From the NCBI GenBank assembly GCA_036392795.1, contig DASVXH010000001.1:1-19162 (forward strand): a DNA stretch of 19,162 nt, read 5' to 3'. Under the pieces are notes generated by a model that made no database searches, was not told the DNA's origin, and worked only from the letters and a program-made list of their open reading frames with translations. The position numbers and the translations under genes were made by a program. Source of the DNA: JARIHD01 sp036392795 (lineage in GTDB: Bacteria; Patescibacteriota; Saccharimonadia; Saccharimonadales; UBA4665). Positions 14,730-19,162 of this stretch are shown here, one piece after another. Within the stretch, counting starts at the first letter, position 1; the number at the start of each line of letters is the position of its first letter.

Positions 14730-16370
14730 CTATTTCCTTGTTATGTAAAAGTTATCGATAAACAAATGTTTGACGGGCGACTGCAAAAAAGTACGCAGCG
14801 CCTCTGCTGGAGTCTCTACAATTGGTTCATCTTTTCCATTAAAAGAAGTGTTAAGCACGATTGGCACGCCGGTTTTTTCAGCAAAACCACTGATTACCTT
14901 ATAAAGTTTAGGGTTCTGACGCTCATTGAGCGTTTGAAGGCGGGCAGTATCGTTGATATGCACAATGGCTGGCGCCAAATCTTTCGCCTTTTGCTTAACC
15001 GGCGGGGAAAAGAGCATGAACGGCGATTTAAACTGAAAATCGAAAAACTCCTGCGCTCGCTCTTCCAACACTATTGGCGCAAGCGGCCGAAAAGCTTCGC
15101 GAAACTTTACTTCGGCGTTAATGTAATCCTTAGTTTCCTTTTGGGTCGGGTTGGCGATGATACTGCGGTGGCCCAACGCACGTGGCCCCAATTCACAGCC
15201 TTCCTGATACCACATAATAATTTCCTTATCGTCCAGTAGCTGGATCGCCTTTTCGATAGCCTGCGCAGTGGTCAATTCTTTATATGTGATTTGTTTGTCT
15301 TGTTGCTTCAGAACTTCTTGCTCTTCTTTGACGGAATACGGCCTGCCAAAACACGAAGTTTCTAGCTGTGGAGTGCGAGGCAATCCAAGCACTTTATGCA
15401 CAGCGTAGTAGGCCGCCCCGAAAGAAATACCATTGTCACCGGTTGCAGGAAACACAAAAACTTCTTTAAATTTGGTATTAAGGGTTAATTTTGCATTTGA
15501 TACACAATTAAGGCCAGTGCCGCCAGCAATACAGAGATAGTCGGTCTTTATCAGATCATACAGTCGATTAACATAGAAGACTATTAATTCTTCCAAATGT
15601 TTTTGGAAAGAGCAGGCGATATTGGCGCGAGTCGTAAAATCGTCTCTAGGAGTGATGGTGACCGATAACTTATCCCAAAGCTTCCCATTATCGATCTTAA
15701 CCATCTTGTCGGTAAAATGAAGGTATTTCTTGATCTCGTCATAATAAACGGGCTCACCGTACGAACTTAGCCCCATTGTCTTACCTTCATCAAACATTCC
15801 AAAGCCGGACAATAGGCTGCCTATACGATAAAAAACACCCAGGGAGTTTTGCATGTCGTAGTATGTCGTCACTTCGCCCTCGACGGTTTCGAGAACTTTT
15901 ATGTCATTACCTTTTCCATGCGCTAGGATAATTGTTTCATAACAGTTATTTCCTGTAATGTCTCCGTAGCCATCGGCGGTAAAAATGGCAGCCTCTTCAA
16001 AGCCCGAAGCATAAAATGATGCAGAAGCATGGGCCAAATGATGATTAATATATAGCGACTTGCCATGAAAAGGGAAGGCTGTATGGAGTGAATTACCGAT
16101 TATTATATCTATTTCAGCGCTCTTGATGCCAGCAGCATCCAGACAGTAGTCTATGAGTGGATTCAGGGTTGCTTCATTAGTTTTTGTATTCTCGTCCTCT
16201 AACTTCATCTGCGAGAATATCTCTGGATTCTTGCGCGTCTTATCATAGAGCTTTAGGCCGTGCTTGACGCGAGTCAGTCGCTCTTCTTCTATAGCCACCA
16301 GTGGCTCGTTATCCTTAAATAGACACACGGATCTATCGTGTACCGAATCTGAATATCCTAAAATATACAT
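14730..16370 (-). CDS. O-carbamoyltransferase, NodU/CmcH/TobZ family
   Basis: This enzyme uses carbamoyl phosphate and ATP to form carbamoyl adenylate and then carbamoylates a hydroxyl group. The N-terminal Kae1-like domain contains the metal-binding HHLAHA (110-115), the FTADGYGD strand (131-138) and AGGTGLNCVSN (282-292). The C-terminal domain shows GCELGPRALGHRSIIANP (391-408) and a closing LNTSFNGKDEP (507-517), both characteristic. At 546 residues it is a full-length member. AAGGA lies eight bases before the ATG, and only 19 bases separate it from the upstream oxygenase. Relatives modify antibiotics (cephamycin, tobramycin, novobiocin) and Nod factors. The natural partner is the hydroxyl made by the neighbouring oxygenase, which is inference. 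Confidence 0.95.
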   Translation of the reverse strand: MYILGYSDSVHDRSVCLFKDNEPLVAIEEERLTRVKHGLKLYDKTRKNPEIFSQMKLEDENTKTNEATLNPLIDYCLDAAGIKSAEIDIIIGNSLHTAFPFHGKSLYINHHLAHASASFYASGFEEAAIFTADGYGDITGNNCYETIILAHGKGNDIKVLETVEGEVTTYYDMQNSLGVFYRIGSLLSGFGMFDEGKTMGLSSYGEPVYYDEIKKYLHFTDKMVKIDNGKLWDKLSVTITPRDDFTTRANIACSFQKHLEELIVFYVNRLYDLIKTDYLCIAGGTGLNCVSNAKLTLNTKFKEVFVFPATGDNGISFGAAYYAVHKVLGLPRTPQLETSCFGRPYSVKEEQEVLKQQDKQITYKELTTAQAIEKAIQLLDDKEIIMWYQEGCELGPRALGHRSIIANPTQKETKDYINAEVKFREAFRPLAPIVLEERAQEFFDFQFKSPFMLFSPPVKQKAKDLAPAIVHINDTARLQTLNERQNPKLYKVISGFAEKTGVPIVLNTSFNGKDEPIVETPAEALRTFLQSPVKHLFIDNFYITRK

Positions 16371-16389
16371 ATTGAACGTCCTTAATTTT

Positions 16390-17334
16390 TTAGATATTTA
16401 TGACCAATTTATCCTGAGGAGATAACAAATCAGGGTCTACCTGTTTGCTTAAAATTCCAGCACGCTGCAGCCATCGATCCTTACCGTTATATTTAGGCGT
16501 AAACGCACTCCTGGCATGGACATTCGTGTGGTTATCGATAAGCAGCAGGTCGCCCTTTTGCAAAACAATAGAAACTGCGTTTTTGTCGATATGTCGCGTA
16601 AGTTCGTTTAGGGCAGACTGCGCCGAGGGATTAAGGCATTCTGTATATAGTGGGTCATACCGCGTGACGTGGCTACGTTCAGTACTGCGTATGACAGGGG
16701 TCTTTATTTGACTGGCACTGTTGTATGATCCATCCGATCGCACCACATAGTCATCTCTTTCAAGTGCATCCCTAACAGCAGGATGCAGTTCGTCAGGGCG
16801 GATTTGACTCAGAAGCGTGGCCGCGTCATCCGCACCTCGCAAGCAAAGCAGTGAAATAACGTCACAATTTTGTTCAGTGTGAGCGTCTTCGGTATGCCAG
16901 TTAAGAACAGTTTGACTGCCCGTGCCAAGCTGCTTGAATGCATCCTCTGGTTTAGGGGTAAGGTTTTGAATAATTTCACCGTTTCTTTGACTCGCATAGC
17001 CATAAGGTAATCCTATGCGTGCCGCCACTGAGAGCAGCGTAAACTCTCCGATTGCTTGCGCGCGCTCAGGGTTAGGGCCATCAACATCTATTTCAAAACC
17101 CCGGAGCAATAGGCCGCCAAGGTCGTTACCTTTGTCGGCGAAACTGCTTATTGCAGAACTTAAGCCGTCCGGAAGCGTTGACTCATTCACCAGCCGCAGG
17201 GCATATGAGGAGACAGTCTCTTCAGGTTGTCGTAAATCTTCATGGGCGGCCAGCATAGACAAATCATTAAGAGTTAAATTATATGTACAACTGTCTACCA
17301 AAGCATTGCCCGGCAATTCTGAATGGCCCTTCAA
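16390..17334 (-). CDS. Fe(II)/2-oxoglutarate oxygenase, arginine beta-hydroxylase-like
   Basis: This is a non-haem iron oxygenase of the clavaminate synthase/TauD group. It couples oxidation of 2-oxoglutarate to hydroxylation of a substrate. The facial triad is visible: His147 and Glu149 in NWHTEDAH, and His273 in DNHTNVHARSAF. The 2-oxoglutarate-binding Arg follows in the conserved DRWLQR near 286-291. HxE (not HxD) with VH(A/G)RxxF is the pattern of VioC, OrfP and AsnO, which hydroxylate arginine or asparagine at the beta carbon. At 314 residues it is a little shorter than VioC. The start is TTG, supported by AAGGGG seven bases upstream. It is the first gene of the leftward operon; an imperfect 16-base palindrome around AAGCTT (17384-17399) upstream could be an operator. 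Confidence 0.9.
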   Translation of the reverse strand: MKGHSELPGNALVDSCTYNLTLNDLSMLAAHEDLRQPEETVSSYALRLVNESTLPDGLSSAISSFADKGNDLGGLLLRGFEIDVDGPNPERAQAIGEFTLLSVAARIGLPYGYASQRNGEIIQNLTPKPEDAFKQLGTGSQTVLNWHTEDAHTEQNCDVISLLCLRGADDAATLLSQIRPDELHPAVRDALERDDYVVRSDGSYNSASQIKTPVIRSTERSHVTRYDPLYTECLNPSAQSALNELTRHIDKNAVSIVLQKGDLLLIDNHTNVHARSAFTPKYNGKDRWLQRAGILSKQVDPDLLSPQDKLVINI

Positions 17335-17446
17335 CGGTTATCCCCTTATGTTATGTAACCTAGCAATTGTAAGGCTAATTATTATTTGAAGCTTTAAATA
17401 GTAATTAAATTAGTTTAATAAGCAAGGACCAATGTAAGCCAGAGGC

Positions 17447-17610
17447 AGGATTCGAACTTTTTCGTACTAAAAAGTCTACACTTGCATCTGTAGACCTTGC
17501 GAAAAATACCTGGCAGGAATTCCCAGTCCATAGTCCAAACTTTGGATGACAAAGAACTCGAGAATGTTGGCGTGATGGAAATCAGAACTTTGCTGGAATC
17601 TAAACTATGA
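17447..17610 (+). repeat. Palindromic coding repeat, copy 3 (diverged, frameshifted)
   Basis: At base level the match ends near 17520. The stems are TTTTTCG (17458-17464) with CGAAAAA (17500-17506), and AAAGTCTACA (17471-17480) with TGTAGACCTT (17489-17498, one mismatch). The peptide, GFELFRTKKSTLASVDLAKN then TWQ, differs from copy 2 only by conservative changes (L/F, D/E, F/L, T/A, F/L). The first frame stops about ten codons after TWQ. One frame over, a coding-like tail, GVMEIRTLLESKL, runs to a UGA at 17608-17610 and resembles GIVTIQKALEAND of copy 2. So the homology extends beyond the base-level repeat. On the minus strand the inner stem plus TTTTT may terminate the nucleotidyltransferase transcript. 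Confidence 0.7.
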
Positions 17611-18042
17611 ATTCTGACGCTTTAAATATTCCTCTATTAGCTTCACGTCATCAATGTCTTTTTGTCGCACATCATCATCTTGTAGCCAACTTTTCTTAAC
17701 TCTATACAAAAAGTCCACCTTGATATACCGTACACCATCAATGACAACCGTTTCTGGCAGAAAATCCTGCAAGGAGTATTCTTTGCCCAGTACATTCCAA
17801 CTAGTGCAAATTTCGAAAGTATCGTCTAGAAGAACAGGACGACCGTGATTCTGGCCAGGAGTAAAGCGGCTATCTTTGCTAAGCCGCTCGTAATCTGCTT
17901 GACCCACTACCACGTCTACATCGCCGCTTTCTCGAATGCTCAAGGCGTTCAAAATACCCGAGCCTATAATGACAGAGTTTTCGGCCGACAAGCCCAGGAT
18001 GGCCAGTTCGTCTTTGAGGTTGAAGTTTGAATTATTCATCAT
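17605..18042 (-). CDS. Nucleotidyltransferase-fold protein, 144-145 residues
   Basis: The N-terminal half has IIGSGILNALSIRESGDVDV (about 25-44), the GSG...GDxD pattern of nucleotidyltransferase-fold proteins: the glycine-rich turn, a helix, then two metal-binding Asp residues. A third acidic strand (VDFLYRVK, with Asp near residue 113) follows. The C-terminus is an acidic helix ending in KDIDDVKLIEEYL, often seen in stand-alone members of this fold. Whether it is active, a tRNA- or antibiotic-modifying enzyme or part of an abortive-infection/toxin pair is not readable. Two ATGs are adjacent; the second, at 18039, lies six bases after TATACT, matching the leaderless pattern here. AAAGGA upstream would be an alternative ribosome site for the first. 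Its 3' end overlaps the tail of repeat copy 3. Confidence 0.7.
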   Translation of the reverse strand: MMNNSNFNLKDELAILGLSAENSVIIGSGILNALSIRESGDVDVVVGQADYERLSKDSRFTPGQNHGRPVLLDDTFEICTSWNVLGKEYSLQDFLPETVVIDGVRYIKVDFLYRVKKSWLQDDDVRQKDIDDVKLIEEYLKRQNS

Positions 18043-18045
18043 TTT

Positions 18046-18051
18046 AGTATA
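18046..18051 (-). promoter_or_regulatory. -10 box for the nucleotidyltransferase gene
   Basis: On the minus strand TATACT is followed by six bases (AAAATG) and the ATG at 18039; the other ATG at 18042 lies only three bases from the box. The spacing favours 18039 as a leaderless start. No clear -35 is seen. Confidence 0.45.
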
Positions 18052-18107
18052 AATCCTTTCTTGTAAATTGTAGCTGGAACACTCAGGTCAAATCGCCATA
18101 GTTGCGA

Positions 18108-18113
18108 TATAAT
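18108..18113 (+). promoter_or_regulatory. -10 box of the leaderless radical SAM transcript
   Basis: TATAAT is followed by exactly six bases (gcaacc) and the ATG at 18120. No Shine-Dalgarno is present. The gene should therefore be translated from a leaderless mRNA. Confidence 0.55.
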
Positions 18114-18119
18114 GCAACC

Positions 18120-19162
18120 ATGGAAATATCAAATTTTGAGCGATTTCCCTCTATCCGTGTTGCAGTAACTGAAGCCTGTAATCTTAAATGCGACTACTGT
18201 CCTACTGCCGGCGACAGCGTTGAAATGCAATCAGAGCGCTTATCTACCGACGGGTTTGAAGAAATGCTTACCGCAGCCGTTGATGTTGGCTTTACCGATT
18301 TTAGTTTTACCGGGGGCGAACCCCTACTTACCGATAAGACTGCGGAGCGTACATTCCAACTTGCTAGTTTAGTGAAAGACCTGCGTGCCGCAAAGGGAGC
18401 GGACGGTTACACGAAGCTTAATACCAATGGCGCAAACCTTTTGCGGCATAAAGAAGGTGTGGTCGAGGCTGGTTTTGATGAGCTGAAAGTTAGCCTAGAC
18501 ACACTAGATCCAGCAACTTTTAGTCGCGTGGCCAAGCGCAATAGCGAAGTGTTTTATAAAACAGTTGACGGTATTTTGGCCGTCAAAGACGAGGTGCCCG
18601 TACGACTCCAGACGGTAGTAGGAAAATATAATTTTGGTGAACTACCAGAAATAATTCGATTCTGCACCCAAAATAAACTCAATATTAAGTTATTTGATCT
18701 GAGCCGCTACGATAATGCACTAGCCGGATCAGGATCCTTTGCGGATGAGAATTATATTTCCCTGCAGGATATAGCATTGATGTTTGAAGACTGGCTTGGT
18801 GAACCGACGATAAAATACGCCGTTGGCGGATACGGCCACGCCAAGAAGGTCTTTACGACTCGTGAGGGGACGAGTATTGAAATTAGAGACACCTCCGAGA
18901 GCGCCCACTACTCGCCTGCTGTATGCGAAGAATGTCCTAAATATATGTGTCAGGACGGTCTGTGTAATTTAGTGATCGCAGCCGACGGTCATATTCGTTT
19001 TTGTCGCGAGGGAGGCGCCGACCAAACCATTTCCGCCAAGGACAGGAAAGGCATATTAAAGACACCCGAGCAGTTTAGAATTGACTTCGTAAAAGCTGCT
19101 GGCATATTTGCTACTGCGAAGGCTATCAAACGACAGATTAAACCGAATCGTCCACTTCTTCC
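18120..19162 (+). CDS. Radical SAM protein with C-terminal auxiliary-cluster cysteines (3' end outside window)
   Basis: This is an iron-sulfur enzyme that splits S-adenosylmethionine to start radical chemistry. The cluster motif CNLKCDYC is at 20-27 (CX3CX2C), and the SAM-binding GGEP at 65-68 follows in FSFTGGEPLLT. The barrel resembles MoaA and peptide-modifying radical SAM enzymes. Near the C-terminus, Cys269, 272, 277, 282 and 295 (CX2CX4CX4C, then one Cys after 12 residues) look like a SPASM/twitch auxiliary-cluster site rather than the CX2CX13C of MoaA. About 347 codons are seen before the edge. No molybdenum-cofactor or precursor-peptide gene is seen in the window. It could modify a peptide or small molecule; a link to the arginine-type operon, 0.8 kb away and facing the other way, is only a possibility. 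Confidence 0.88.
   Translation, partial: MEISNFERFPSIRVAVTEACNLKCDYCPTAGDSVEMQSERLSTDGFEEMLTAAVDVGFTDFSFTGGEPLLTDKTAERTFQLASLVKDLRAAKGADGYTKLNTNGANLLRHKEGVVEAGFDELKVSLDTLDPATFSRVAKRNSEVFYKTVDGILAVKDEVPVRLQTVVGKYNFGELPEIIRFCTQNKLNIKLFDLSRYDNALAGSGSFADENYISLQDIALMFEDWLGEPTIKYAVGGYGHAKKVFTTREGTSIEIRDTSESAHYSPAVCEECPKYMCQDGLCNLVIAADGHIRFCREGGADQTISAKDRKGILKTPEQFRIDFVKAAGIFATAKAIKRQIKPNRPLL

Noticed and set aside
14655..15239. 194-residue open frame on the plus strand
   Set aside because: It is antisense to the M20 and carbamoyltransferase genes, whose motifs are unmistakable; its composition is that of a shadow frame.
17447..17460. Resemblance of the repeat ends to a tRNA T-arm (minus strand GTTCGAATCC in copy 3; CGAGTCCCTGCCA in copies 1 and 2)
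   Set aside because: No cloverleaf, anticodon arm or matching T-stem can be drawn in any copy, and conservation of the peptide explains these bases.

Overview
The window (about 19 kb, mid GC, standard genetic code) looks like an accessory region of a small-genome bacterium. I favour a Patescibacteria/CPR lineage, possibly Saccharibacteria, but this is inference. The clues are many short proteins of no recognised family, several genes whose start codon sits where the transcript should begin (TATAAT-like box, six bases, ATG), and mostly single-gene transcription units that switch strand often. UGA ends argS and UAG ends the M20 hydrolase and the carbamoyltransferase at sensible C-termini, so UGA-to-glycine recoding is excluded.

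Left part (1-8115): the 5' two thirds of an ABC-F ATPase (minus strand, running off the left edge), several unrecognised proteins, a gene broken by a frameshift in a run of seven T (3560-4382), a small P-loop kinase, a tandem pair of DUF1761 membrane proteins, a small membrane protein, and a protein whose N-terminus resembles CdiI/MafI-type immunity proteins.

Middle (8161-11865): copy 1 of a repeat, a sortase-independent, membrane-anchored Ig-like surface protein, a GNAT acetyltransferase with a long unknown C-terminal half, a small gene whose winged-helix-like end is cut by an in-frame UAG, a decayed nucleotidyltransferase remnant, and copy 2 of the repeat. The repeat is unusual: it is a nested palindrome, yet it also reads as a conserved peptide whose differences between copies are conservative.

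Right part (11883-17334): a leftward four-gene block made of an Fe(II)/2-oxoglutarate oxygenase of the arginine beta-hydroxylase type, a NodU/TobZ-type O-carbamoyltransferase, an M20 (ArgE/LysK-like) deacylase, and arginyl-tRNA synthetase. The first three are spaced as an operon and suggest hydroxylation, O-carbamoylation and unmasking of an arginine-like amino acid. The argS gene has its own consensus promoter, a leaderless 17-residue leader peptide with five arginines, and a hairpin overlapping the end of that peptide, which together suggest attenuation by Arg-tRNA supply. Repeat copies 2 and 3 bracket this block in direct orientation. To the right lie a nucleotidyltransferase-fold protein and a radical SAM enzyme that runs off the right edge.
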